Shown: positions 22,220-29,420 of the stretch, piece after piece
Numbering within the stretch: position 1 is the first letter of the stretch
Layout: each line of letters opens with the position of its first letter
IMG/VR virus record: IMGVR_UViG_3300032157_000032
Coordinates: 1-38,566 of that record
Direction: 5' to 3' (one strand)
Source: a virus
Length of the DNA stretch: 38,566 nt
The notes under the pieces: generated by a model
The model's input: the letters and a program-made list of their open reading frames with translations, nothing else
What the model was told of the DNA's origin: nothing
Database searches by the model: none
Made by a program: the position numbers and the translations under genes

Positions 22220-22384
22220 TTACCCTCCGGCCAGGGCCAAGGCCCCCAAGAGGATGGACAGCACCAGCACCCACCGCAGCCCTCCCGGGCCATCCCGGCG
22301 CACGGTATCCGGGACGCTGGACAGGATCAGACCCAGCGATGCCAGGACCAGGAAGGTAAGGACGGCAATGGTGATGGGGGTCAT
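22220..22384 (-). CDS. 54-aa two-span membrane protein, holin candidate
   Basis: ATG 22384 shares a base with the inner spanin stop (TAATG); stop TAA at 22220. Two hydrophobic segments, TIAVLTFLVLASLGLILSSV and WVLVLSILLGALALAGG, are separated by a charged loop (DTVRRDG). Lies between the two spanin genes. Small two-span proteins in this place can be class II type holins or antiholins. Confidence 0.55.
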   Translation of the reverse strand: MTPITIAVLTFLVLASLGLILSSVPDTVRRDGPGGLRWVLVLSILLGALALAGG

Positions 22385-22764
22385 TAGCGGAAGGTCTCCA
22401 GGTAATCGGGGGGTAGGGGCTTATCCAGACATGCCCACTCAGGCGTATTAGGGGCCTTATGGGCGGTGTTGGCCAGGGCCTTGGCCCGGGTAGCCCTTGC
22501 CTGTGAAAGTAGCGCCTGGGCCTCCTCCGTGCGTCTGGTGGCCATCTGGGCTGCCCTTACCAGGGCGTCCGCGTAGTCCTCGCCACGGCGGGCCCGGGAC
22601 TGGTAGTAGTCGGCCTTATGGGCCGCCAGCTTGCCCCGCATACGCCAGTGCTCAACCAGGGCGCCGGTACCCACCAGGGCCACCGTGGCCACCCCGATGG
22701 CAGCGGCCTTGGCATACCTGCGGTAGGGGCTCAGGCGCCCTGCTACCCATGCCGCGGAGACCAT
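22384..22764 (-). CDS. Inner-membrane spanin (Rz-like)
   Basis: 126 aa from ATG 22764. One membrane segment near residues 20-42 (AKAAAIGVATVALVGTGALV), then a long charged helix (AHKADYYQSRARRGEDYADALVRAAQMA). The end ACLDKPLPPDYLETFR matches the conserved Rz C-terminus (C.ld.pLP.d). Works with the lipoprotein two genes on. Confidence 0.75.
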   Translation of the reverse strand: MVSAAWVAGRLSPYRRYAKAAAIGVATVALVGTGALVEHWRMRGKLAAHKADYYQSRARRGEDYADALVRAAQMATRRTEEAQALLSQARATRAKALANTAHKAPNTPEWACLDKPLPPDYLETFR

Positions 22765-22810
22765 CAAAGCACCCCCGGGCGCGGGGGACGGACAGGCGGG
22801 GGTAACATGG

Positions 22811-23368
22811 TCAGCCTCCCCGCACTTCGCACTTGTGGTCCCGCCATCGCGGGTCCTGGGGCACCACCACCTTACAGCGGAGCCGGCCATCCCCGGAGGT
22901 GGTCAGGGCGATAACCACCGGCTTATCCCCGGGGGCAATCAGGGCGGCGATGGTGATGATTGGCGAGGATGGCACCCCCGTGGTAACGCCCTTGCTGAGG
23001 ACGTTGCTCGGGTCGGACTCCAGGCCGGCGAGACCCGCGTACACCCGGAAGTAGTGGGTGCCGGGGGCGAGGTTGGGCACCAGGAATCGCAGCTCCCGCA
23101 CGCCGGAGGCCGCGGTGGCCCACTCCCCCGTCGTGCCCAGGCGTTGCTCCACGCGGTAGGTGATGCCCGCCCCGGCCGGGATCGGCACCCCGTCACTATA
23201 GGTGGTGACGGCGGCCCACTGGACACAGACGGCATTCCAGGCCGTGGTGGCGGAGCACGGGGTGGACCGGGAGGGCCCGGTCTGTGCGTGGGCGGGACTG
23301 ACCACGTTCCACAGGAACAGGACGGCGGCCAGGGCGTACAGGAATCGGGCACGGACGAAGCGGGACAT
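22811..23368 (-). CDS. Secreted fibronectin type III domain protein
   Basis: 185 aa, GAGGAG ribosome site. Residues 1-29 form a signal peptide (basic start, hydrophobic LYALAAVLFLWNVV, cleavage after AHA). Residues about 45-125 fit an FnIII domain: CVQWAAVTTYSDG, TYRVEQRLG, RELRFLVPNLAPGTHYFRV. The remainder (RLRCKVVVPQD...CEVRGG) is beta-like with two Cys. Among lysis genes, a periplasmic role or cell-surface change by the lysogen are both possible. FnIII domains are common in phages as part of virion proteins, rarely as free secreted ones. Confidence 0.65.
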   Translation of the reverse strand: MSRFVRARFLYALAAVLFLWNVVSPAHAQTGPSRSTPCSATTAWNAVCVQWAAVTTYSDGVPIPAGAGITYRVEQRLGTTGEWATAASGVRELRFLVPNLAPGTHYFRVYAGLAGLESDPSNVLSKGVTTGVPSSPIITIAALIAPGDKPVVIALTTSGDGRLRCKVVVPQDPRWRDHKCEVRGG

Positions 23369-23383
23369 GGGGTACTCCTCGGG

Positions 23384-24043
23384 TCAAATGCGTTTGAATT
23401 GCATGGCGAAGCCACAGCGGGGCTTGCGCATGTCGGTGTCGGGGACGCCCCGCCGGTCCTCGGGCTTGAGTTTCCAGCCGATCCATAGACGGAACTGCTG
23501 GCCCCGGATCACGGGGAACAGGCACAACCCCGAGTAAACACCCTGCCAGCAAAACCATCCAAGGCTGGACCCATAAGACGGACTTGTCGCGGGCCACGTC
23601 CACACTGGAATGTGCTGAATGTGCGCCGGCACAATCGCGGGATTGATCCACGGAATAAACCGCATGTTGTTGGCTGGGTTGCGTAGTGCGCTCCAGCGGT
23701 AGGCGGACCATGCCACGCGGAGCTTGTGACGCCAGCCACCGGAGGGGGACAGGTAGGTGCCGGTGCGATGCTGCCACCACAGGGGACCATAGACCCCGTC
23801 CTCCTCATTACCCCAAAGCCACGTCAGCCACCCACCCCGCCATGCGGCCACGTTGTACGGGAGGGCCATGGGGTACAGGGACCGTGGCGTACCGTCCGCC
23901 GCGTACACCCGGGAGTCCCTGTGCACCCACGCGCGGGTGAGGCACAGGGGGACCAGGATCACGAGACCCACGAGCTGGAGGACCAAGGCCACCGCGATGT
24001 ACAGGGGCCACAGGACCAGGGATGCGAGGATGGCGAGGATCAT
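23384..24043 (-). CDS. Membrane-anchored protein of unknown function
   Basis: 219 aa from ATG 24043 (ATGA overlap). N-terminal hydrophobic region MILAILASLVLWPLYIAVAL continuing to residue 37, then an aromatic-rich domain with GGWLTWLWGNEEDGVYGPLW, WRWSALRNPANNMRF-like YRWSALRNPANNM, and a C-terminal strand region. The W/N/P-rich pattern recalls membrane-linked hypothetical proteins of other phages (DUF7338-like), but this is a weak match from memory. Located in the lysis region. Confidence 0.5.
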   Translation of the reverse strand: MILAILASLVLWPLYIAVALVLQLVGLVILVPLCLTRAWVHRDSRVYAADGTPRSLYPMALPYNVAAWRGGWLTWLWGNEEDGVYGPLWWQHRTGTYLSPSGGWRHKLRVAWSAYRWSALRNPANNMRFIPWINPAIVPAHIQHIPVWTWPATSPSYGSSLGWFCWQGVYSGLCLFPVIRGQQFRLWIGWKLKPEDRRGVPDTDMRKPRCGFAMQFKRI

Positions 24044-24279
24044 GTCTGCTGGTTCTCCGGGGTAACTTGCTTCTGCTGCTGGAGGTGGGTATCCGTGATG
24101 TGGGAGCCGCTGTACAGGGCCAGGATGCTCCCTGCGATGCCCCACCAGCTTGTAGCGTCCAGGAATGGCTCCTTGCCTATCCATGTCATCCACAGCGACA
24201 GGAACGCCATGGCAGTGGCCACCGTGATGATAAAGGCGGTCAGGAGGAACTTGGTTTGCTTGAATGTGGGCACGTTCAC
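24040..24279 (-). CDS. Two-span membrane protein, holin candidate
   Basis: 79 aa from GTG 24279 (GTGA overlap). Segments FLLTAFIITVATAMAFLSLW and WGIAGSILALYSGSH flank a short loop; the tail is polar and Gln-rich (HLQQQKQVTPENQQT). Size, two spans and a polar C-terminus suit a holin close to the endolysin gene. Confidence 0.6.
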   Translation of the reverse strand: MNVPTFKQTKFLLTAFIITVATAMAFLSLWMTWIGKEPFLDATSWWGIAGSILALYSGSHITDTHLQQQKQVTPENQQT

Positions 24280-24416
24280 TGGAGTGTCCTGTGGGGTTTG
24301 TGAAAGTCGGCAAGGTTGTACTGGCGGGGCCTGCGGAGGTGTTGCTCGGCCAGCCGGCGCACCAGCTCCGCCTGCTCCCGTAACTGCCGCAAGGATGCCA
24401 ATAGGGCATCAGCCAT
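24276..24416 (-). CDS. 46-aa helical protein
   Basis: From ATG 24416 with GAGGGTGG upstream. ADALLASLRQLREQAELVRR forms one charged helix, possibly a coiled coil, then a short basic tail. Ends in GTGA. Function unknown. Confidence 0.45.
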   Translation of the reverse strand: MADALLASLRQLREQAELVRRLAEQHLRRPRQYNLADFHKPHRTLQ

Positions 24417-24648
24417 TGGCCACCCTCGCGCGTAACCAGTCGGGCACCATGGTGACCACGATGCCGATAAGGACCAGGGGGCAGCAAGCCACGGCCCACA
24501 CTGCCAAGGCGCCCTTGGTGTACCCAACGCAGTACACGATGTACCCGGACACCGCTAGGATGCCGGTAAGCCCCACGCACAGGACAGCCACGCACAGGGT
24601 GCTGGCTACTACCAGCACGCGGACCACGTTGACGGTAATGGTCATCAT
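24409..24648 (-). CDS. Two-span membrane protein
   Basis: 79 aa from ATG 24648 (ATGA overlap with endolysin). Very hydrophobic: VVRVLVVASTLCVAVLCVGL, a second segment VSGYIVYCVGYTKGALAVWA and a third CCPLVLIGIVVTMVP are possible. Directly after endolysin, so a holin or antiholin is a fair guess. Confidence 0.55.
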   Translation of the reverse strand: MMTITVNVVRVLVVASTLCVAVLCVGLTGILAVSGYIVYCVGYTKGALAVWAVACCPLVLIGIVVTMVPDWLRARVANG

Positions 24649-25169
24649 TTGGTGGACCCTCCCAAGCTGGACCCGGGGTAGTACCGCCAGTCCGGGCAGC
24701 GTATGCCCATGATGGCGTGTACAGCCTCAGGGGACCGCACCGCCACCACCCGGCGAATGTCATACGGGGAAAAATTCACCCGGTTGTCCTGATTGCCCCC
24801 CAGGAGGTGGATAGTACGGGCGGCTGTGTCCACACCAGTAAGGAACCCCACATGATGGCCCCCTGTACGCTCCAGGACCACGATGGACCCATAAGGGGCA
24901 ATGGCGACGGGGCCGACGTGTATCCCCCACTTAATAAACGCCCTGCCCCGGTAGAATGCCTTGGGCGGGGCTAGGCCGGCTGACTGAAGGCACCACGACA
25001 CGAAGGTGGCACACCATGGCGTCTCATCGTCGGACCACCACGCCCCGAGACGGGCCAGCATGGTGGCAATGATGGGGGCGGTGACCTTACCGGGAATCTC
25101 CCGGGTCCCTATCAGGCGCCGCGCCTCGATCATCCAAGGGCAGCTCCGCCGCAGGTCGCTATCGCGCAT
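24645..25169 (-). CDS. Endolysin, TIGR02594-type cysteine peptidase (NlpC/CHAP-like)
   Basis: 174 aa, GGAGGG ribosome site. The pattern PWMIEARRLIGTREIPG near the start, then DDETPWCATFVSWCLQSAGL with catalytic Cys53 and RTGGHHVGFL with His105/106, is the TIGR02594 family found as phage and bacterial cell-wall hydrolases. It would cut peptidoglycan peptides. No signal peptide or anchor is seen, so it needs a holin for release. Surrounding small membrane proteins supply candidates. Confidence 0.8.
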   Translation of the reverse strand: MRDSDLRRSCPWMIEARRLIGTREIPGKVTAPIIATMLARLGAWWSDDETPWCATFVSWCLQSAGLAPPKAFYRGRAFIKWGIHVGPVAIAPYGSIVVLERTGGHHVGFLTGVDTAARTIHLLGGNQDNRVNFSPYDIRRVVAVRSPEAVHAIMGIRCPDWRYYPGSSLGGSTK

Positions 25170-25172
25170 TCC

Positions 25173-25439
25173 CTACCCTCCCTGAGTCGCCACCCACCAG
25201 CGTGCCGCCAGGGTGGCCACGGCGCCCACGATGGTGGCCGTTACTGCGATGGTCTTATACGCCCCTCGGAATGATCCGACAAGTACCTTGGTCTCCTCCT
25301 GGGACTTGGTGAGGGCGTCCACCTTGGCCTCTAGGCGCTTGTGGTCGGCGCGTAGCTGCTCCAAGTGGGCCGCGGCCTTGCCTTGGTCCTGTAGGAACCG
25401 TGCCCAGTTAAATCCGCCGCTCATGCGCACCACCGGCAC
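25173..25439 (-). CDS. Coiled-coil protein with C-terminal membrane span
   Basis: 88 aa from GTG 25439 with GAGG seven bases upstream; ATG 25424 is a second choice. A charged coiled coil (HLEQLRADHKRLEAKVDALT) is followed by a single span (TIAVTATIVGAVATLAARWW). This layout resembles XhlA-type lysis accessory proteins. It directly precedes endolysin. Confidence 0.6.
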   Translation of the reverse strand: MPVVRMSGGFNWARFLQDQGKAAAHLEQLRADHKRLEAKVDALTKSQEETKVLVGSFRGAYKTIAVTATIVGAVATLAARWWVATQGG

Positions 25440-25460
25440 TGTAAAGCCTCAGCTAGGCTC

Positions 25461-25745
25461 TTACACTTGTGGCCCCTCGGGACTCTCCACGGGCCATCCG
25501 TCCTCCCCGATCTGCTCCGGGGCGTTTTCCTGGGCTTGCTTGGTGGCGCTATGGCAGGACGCGCAGAGACTTTGCAAGTTACCTGTATCCCAGAATAGCG
25601 CAGTATCGCCACGATGAGGGACAACGTGGTCCGCGACGGTCGCCGGGACAATGCGAGGCTTACAGTAACGGCACCACGGCTCCTTGCGGAGCTGGGCCGC
25701 GCGGATGCGTCGCCACCGCGTGGTGTTGTACCTCGGGTCACTCAG
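25461..25745 (-). CDS. HNH endonuclease, probable CTG start
   Basis: 94 aa. The frame is closed upstream by a stop and has no ATG or GTG in a sensible place; CTG at 25745 forms a CTGA overlap with the previous stop, copying the ATGA/GTGA rule of this genome. The sequence has RYNTTRWRRIRAAQLRKEPW, CRYC, the core VADHVVPHRGD (Asp39-His40), NLQSLCASCHSATK: a full HNH fold with a zinc site from four Cys. Family members such as HK97 gp74 help terminase at packaging, though here the gene is far from terminase. Confidence 0.8.
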   Translation of the reverse strand: MSDPRYNTTRWRRIRAAQLRKEPWCRYCKPRIVPATVADHVVPHRGDTALFWDTGNLQSLCASCHSATKQAQENAPEQIGEDGWPVESPEGPQV

Positions 25746-25879
25746 GCGTCCCCCACGAGCTTGTCAGCGAATTGCGCCAGCTTCACAGCTTGGTCGGAGC
25801 ACCACTGGGCACCCACGGAGACCGCGTAGGCCACCTCTACCAGGACCCAAGCACAGGTAAATTTCACGGCGTTCAGCAT
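25742..25879 (-). CDS. 45-aa protein with one hydrophobic helix
   Basis: ATG 25879 with GGGAGG upstream. LNAVKFTCAWVLVEVAYAVSVG may be a membrane or amphipathic helix, followed by QWCSDQAVKLAQFADKLVGDA. Ends as CTGA with the HNH gene. Function unknown. Confidence 0.5.
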   Translation of the reverse strand: MLNAVKFTCAWVLVEVAYAVSVGAQWCSDQAVKLAQFADKLVGDA

Positions 25880-25881
25880 GG

Positions 25882-26682
25882 TCAGTCCTCCCAGTGTTTC
25901 ATGGCGTGGGCGTGTATCCAGGGGGTATGCATGGCGCACAGGGCGCCGCGGGGCTTGGAGGCCCCCGCAAAGGACATGTACGTGACCGGATCACTCGGCC
26001 GCAGCTTGGTGTGGTGCCTGGACCATGACCACACCCCCTCATTGGTCCCCCACAACGGCACCTTACCCAAGACGGTGGACAGCCACGCCTGATCGCTGCC
26101 CACATACCTGGGCCATCCCGGTGGGGGGTGGCGCAGCTTGGCGGGAGTGGTGGCCGGGTCGAACTGGTCCCACACCTGCCGACAGGTCCCGGCCCGGAAG
26201 GCAAACAGGGACCCGTGGATGGGGGACACCCGTCCACCCATGGCCATGAAGTCCGGGGGGCTTACCCCGTCATAGAACGGGGCCAGGAGCACCGACAGGG
26301 AACCCATGACCACACTGTCAAGGTCCATTGACAGGATAAGGTCCCCGGGAGCAATCCCCAGGGACGCCTGGGTGGCGGGGTCGAAGATTCGCAGTCTGCG
26401 GTAGCAGTTGGGCTGGCCCTGCCGCTGTGGCAGCCACGGGTAGGCCGGAGCGTGCCCTACCCGCAGGCCGGGTAGCTCACCCCACAAGGGCAGTTCCAGG
26501 ACGCCCAGGGAGGTCACTGCCCGGCGATGCCAGTCGGTGGGGCGGTCGGTAAGGCATACGATCCGCGTCCGCTGGGGAAGGTCCCCGTGGGTCAATAGCT
26601 GGCGGGCAATGTAGGCCACGTCCCGCCGGTCATACACCGGGCGCCAGCCTTTCCACAGCCATAAAATGCAATGCAAGGTCAC
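25882..26682 (-). CDS. Glycosyltransferase, GT-A fold
   Basis: 266 aa from GTG 26682, with GGAGG five bases upstream and a GTGA overlap. The start MTLHCILWLWKGWRPVYD, then IVCLTDRP, LPLWGELPGLRVG, NCYRRLRIFDPAT and LILSMDLDSVVMGSL. The DxD motif at residues 120-122 would bind the metal and sugar nucleotide. Late HTPWIHAHAMKH may supply metal ligands. The acceptor is unknown: cell surface glycan (serotype change, exclusion of other phages), virion protein or modified DNA are options. Linked with ATP-grasp and phosphoesterase genes. Confidence 0.7.
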   Translation of the reverse strand: MTLHCILWLWKGWRPVYDRRDVAYIARQLLTHGDLPQRTRIVCLTDRPTDWHRRAVTSLGVLELPLWGELPGLRVGHAPAYPWLPQRQGQPNCYRRLRIFDPATQASLGIAPGDLILSMDLDSVVMGSLSVLLAPFYDGVSPPDFMAMGGRVSPIHGSLFAFRAGTCRQVWDQFDPATTPAKLRHPPPGWPRYVGSDQAWLSTVLGKVPLWGTNEGVWSWSRHHTKLRPSDPVTYMSFAGASKPRGALCAMHTPWIHAHAMKHWED

Positions 26683-27149
26683 GGGAGCCTCCAGCACTTT
26701 CCGGTGAGTATGTTGGAGACTTGAGACCTCGCCAGTCCTAGCATGGCGCCGATGGTGGTGCGATCTTCCCCGTAAGCATCCATGAGCCGCGCCCGTAGGG
26801 CATCCCGTATCGTGATCCGCGTCAGACCATTATGGCGTTTGTCAGGACGGCCCCGGCTACGGCCTTCCCTGTCTTGTGCGTTCTGCTGGAGCGTGCCTAG
26901 GTACAGATGCTCTGGGGCCACGCATGGGGGGTTGTCGCACTCGTGTAGGACATGAAACCCCGGTGGTACTGGGCCGTGGAACTTCATCCACGCAACTACA
27001 TGCGCGTACCAGTATCTACCCATCCAGCGCAGCACCCCGTAGCCAAAATGGGATGTGCTACGGGTCCACTCTCGACACCCATTAGGCCGCGGGGTGGAGT
27101 GGGCCCAGAAGTCCCGCCACAGCGCGTTTAGCCGATATCCCTTTGGCAC
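26679..27149 (-). CDS. HNH homing-type endonuclease with C-terminal helix-turn-helix
   Basis: 156 aa from GTG 27149, which shares a base with the previous stop (TAGTG). GCREWTRSTSHFGYGVLRW, then the HNH_3 core: HVVAWMKFHGPVPPGFHVLH, CDNPPCVAPEHLYLGT and a late Asn (QQNAQDREGRS). C-terminus TTIGAMLGLARSQVSNILTG is a helix-turn-helix used for site recognition. Such genes are mobile in phages. Sitting between ATP-grasp and glycosyltransferase genes without disturbing the coupling, it may be an insertion that became part of the operon. Confidence 0.8.
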   Translation of the reverse strand: MPKGYRLNALWRDFWAHSTPRPNGCREWTRSTSHFGYGVLRWMGRYWYAHVVAWMKFHGPVPPGFHVLHECDNPPCVAPEHLYLGTLQQNAQDREGRSRGRPDKRHNGLTRITIRDALRARLMDAYGEDRTTIGAMLGLARSQVSNILTGKCWRLP

Positions 27150-28114
27150 TAGCGTCCAGCCCCCAGGTCCTCCAGTAACACCTCCCACTGGTCCCGGCCC
27201 CTGTAGTGCCTCGGGTGGTGCTCCAGGGTGCACAGGTTGATTACCTCCGCGTCATAGTTGGCCCCTGCCAAGTTGCGGGACAGGTTCCACGCCAGCGTCA
27301 CGTCCACCACCAGCCACAGACCGGCGATGCGGTCATACAGCAAGTCCGCCGCGCACCACCGGGATTGGAGGCCGCGGTCGGCCATGTCCAGGAACGTGCG
27401 GACAGCCTTCCGGAGCCGCTCATCCTGTCGGAGCATTTCCAGCGGGATGGGCCGGCACGTACCGGACCCTGAGGCCCGCCAGTCGTGGGGCCGATTCTGG
27501 ACGTGGAACAGCCACCCGTAGTCATCAGTCACGCGGGCAATGCGAAGGGCGGACGTGTTGCCATGGACCATGGACTGCCACAGACACTCCGCGTATTGGA
27601 GCTTATCCCCGTACCGCTTGCCCTGCCCGAACACCTCGGTCAGCTCCGCGTCCACGTCCTTACGTGAGTGGAGGGCTCGGACGGTTTTGGAGCTGGAACC
27701 GAAACGGGCCTTGGACACGATGGGGAGGCCCAGCTCCGCGATGGCGGAGTCCACGGCCTCCTTGCACGGGCGCGTCCCCTGGAATACCCGCCCGCGGGGA
27801 TACCAGTCCTCCAGGCGCCGCATTTGATAGGCGCGATTCTCATAGCACCGGATGTCCTCCGCGGACTGGACGCAGCGGCCACCAGCCTCGATAAACCGCA
27901 GGGACCACGCCCTCCCCTCCTCGGGGTAGAGCTGGTTAACCCGCGCGAACAGTGTCCACCCCTCCCGGACCATGCCCTCCGGGGCGGGGCACCCGGGGCG
28001 GTCCGGGTCAACGTCCCGGGTCTCGACACCCCGGGCCCGTGCCGCGGCCATGAGGGAATCCCCCCACTTACCGGCCAGGACCAGGAGGCGCAGGGGCTTA
28101 CTTGCTGGGGACAT
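27149..28114 (-). CDS. ATP-grasp family ligase-like protein
   Basis: 321 aa. The N-terminus LRLLVLAGKWGDSLMAAARA is a pre-ATP-grasp domain. The ATP-binding part has LGLPIVSKARFGSSSKTVRA (residues about 128-147, Lys and Ser-rich loop) and LQYAECLWQ. The end has CAADLLYDRIAGLWLVVDVTLAWNL in the place of the usual E.N metal motif, somewhat changed. ATP-grasp enzymes join a carboxylate to an amine or thiol with ATP. Substrate is unknown. It overlaps the phosphoesterase gene by 17 bases, and a glycosyltransferase lies two genes on, so they may act in one pathway. Confidence 0.65.
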   Translation of the reverse strand: MSPASKPLRLLVLAGKWGDSLMAAARARGVETRDVDPDRPGCPAPEGMVREGWTLFARVNQLYPEEGRAWSLRFIEAGGRCVQSAEDIRCYENRAYQMRRLEDWYPRGRVFQGTRPCKEAVDSAIAELGLPIVSKARFGSSSKTVRALHSRKDVDAELTEVFGQGKRYGDKLQYAECLWQSMVHGNTSALRIARVTDDYGWLFHVQNRPHDWRASGSGTCRPIPLEMLRQDERLRKAVRTFLDMADRGLQSRWCAADLLYDRIAGLWLVVDVTLAWNLSRNLAGANYDAEVINLCTLEHHPRHYRGRDQWEVLLEDLGAGR

Positions 28115-28931
28115 AGCGGACGGCCTCCTTGGATGCGTTGGGGTACTTGCGGTAATACCTCTTTGCGAGGTACCCCATGGAAACCTCCATCAGGTCATAG
28201 GCCCCGCGGCATACCTCGTGCTTCATGATGATGCCGCGCCAGTGGTGGTTTCCCATGTGCCCCTTGTATTCCTCATTGTGTTGGTAATAGGAGCCTACAA
28301 TCAGGTTACGGTGTACGCTGCCGTCTTGGAGGTACCGCTCCGCGGACTTTTTGCCCTGCTCATGCCCGGCTGTGTGGGAGAAGCCTATCGCCGTCAGGCG
28401 CCGCTCCGCGGCTCCGCCCCAGGGCTTGCCCGTGTTTGGGTGGGGGACGTAGTGCTGGTAACTGATACCGTCGATTTTGACCGGCTTTAGGAATTCGTGG
28501 ACTTCCCACCCATGCCGCACGAGATTGAAGTCGTGATATCCCAGCTTGCCCCGCAGCTCGGGGTTGGCGTTGATGTGGCGCATGATCCGCTGTTCATGGT
28601 TGCCCAGGCAAAACACCAGCCGGGGGCGCCACACCTTGGAGGATCGCGGCCCGTAGTGGCGCCGCTGGCGCTCCTGGGCCGCCCGTATAGGGCGCATGAA
28701 AAGGTCCATGGCGAGGTTTCCCGCCTCGATGTCATCCCGGTATGCGCGGCCCTCCGCGGCCATGGTGCCCTTATCGTAGGAGGATAGGCTCGGCATGTCC
28801 CAGTGGTCCCCGACGTGGACGATAACGTCCGGCTGTTTCTCCGCGAAGTAATCCCCGGCCCACAGCATATGCTCCAGCGGGACCCCGGGCTTGGCTTGGG
28901 TATCGGGCACTATGCCGTGCTTGCGCGCCAT
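28098..28931 (-). CDS. Calcineurin-like metallophosphoesterase
   Basis: 277 aa; ATG directly follows the previous stop (TGAATG). Metal motifs: DTQ (Asp10, in place of DxH), VGDHWD (41-45), LGNHE (110-113), with later SHTAGHEQG as the His motif. Phage enzymes of this group are poorly known; some may act on nucleic acid ends or nucleotides. Overlap with the ATP-grasp gene and nearness to nuclease genes leave both a nucleic acid role and a modification role open. Confidence 0.75.
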   Translation of the reverse strand: MARKHGIVPDTQAKPGVPLEHMLWAGDYFAEKQPDVIVHVGDHWDMPSLSSYDKGTMAAEGRAYRDDIEAGNLAMDLFMRPIRAAQERQRRHYGPRSSKVWRPRLVFCLGNHEQRIMRHINANPELRGKLGYHDFNLVRHGWEVHEFLKPVKIDGISYQHYVPHPNTGKPWGGAAERRLTAIGFSHTAGHEQGKKSAERYLQDGSVHRNLIVGSYYQHNEEYKGHMGNHHWRGIIMKHEVCRGAYDLMEVSMGYLAKRYYRKYPNASKEAVRYVPSK

Positions 28932-29420
28932 TCAAGGCACCCGGTCACAGGCGCAAGCCTCGGGCCGTCCTGCCCCGCAGGTACAGCGCCACGTCCCACA
29001 TTCCCCCGTCCAGTACATGGCAGGCTCCCGCCAGTCGGCGCCCGCGGGGACGTGTAGGGCCGGTCCCAATGTCGGGACCCGGGCCGCGGTGGTCTCCAGG
29101 TGGGCCGTGATGGCCCCCAAGAGGTTGAACAGCCCATGCACGGCATGGAGGTGGGGCTCCTTACCGGGCAGGGCGTCCGCGGTGTTGGGGCTCCACGGAT
29201 CGTGCCCTACCACATGGCGCAGGAGGCCGTTACCCAGCCGCTTGCGCACCTCGGGGAGCTGGCGCCATTCGTTGAACGGGTCGGCGGCCCCCGCCAAGCG
29301 GTGCTTGTGTTGCATGTCATCCATCATGCGGGCCAGGGCCAGTAGGGCCGGGGCGAAGGGACGCAGGGCGTCCAGGAGTGGGGCCTTGCCTACGTCCGTC
29401 TTGTAATCATTCGGCGGCAT
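28932..29420 (-). CDS. dATP/dGTP diphosphohydrolase-like protein (DUF5664 type)
   Basis: 162 aa from ATG 29420 with GAGGGA upstream. The start NDYKTDVGKAPLLDALRPFA, the helix ALLALARMM, and later GLLRHVVGHDPWSP..HLHAVHGLFNLLGAI match the all-alpha phage domain once called DUF5664 (dGTP_diPhyd_N). Such enzymes may change the dNTP pool. The C-terminal 50 residues add a Cys-rich end (CGTWRCTCGAG). Family call from pattern, substrate not shown. Confidence 0.55.
   Translation of the reverse strand: MPPNDYKTDVGKAPLLDALRPFAPALLALARMMDDMQHKHRLAGAADPFNEWRQLPEVRKRLGNGLLRHVVGHDPWSPNTADALPGKEPHLHAVHGLFNLLGAITAHLETTAARVPTLGPALHVPAGADWREPAMYWTGECGTWRCTCGAGRPEACACDRVP

Noticed and set aside
25421-25741. 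106-aa minus-strand frame starting GTG
   Set aside because: Reads Arg/Ser/Pro-rich sequence over the HNH gene; the overlapping frame gives a proper HNH nuclease.
28932-29420. 2-aminoadenine (Z) genome system
   Set aside because: A nucleotide hydrolase-like gene alone is not enough; no PurZ or DatZ gene is seen and the polymerase is not clearly of the Z-linked DpoZ type.
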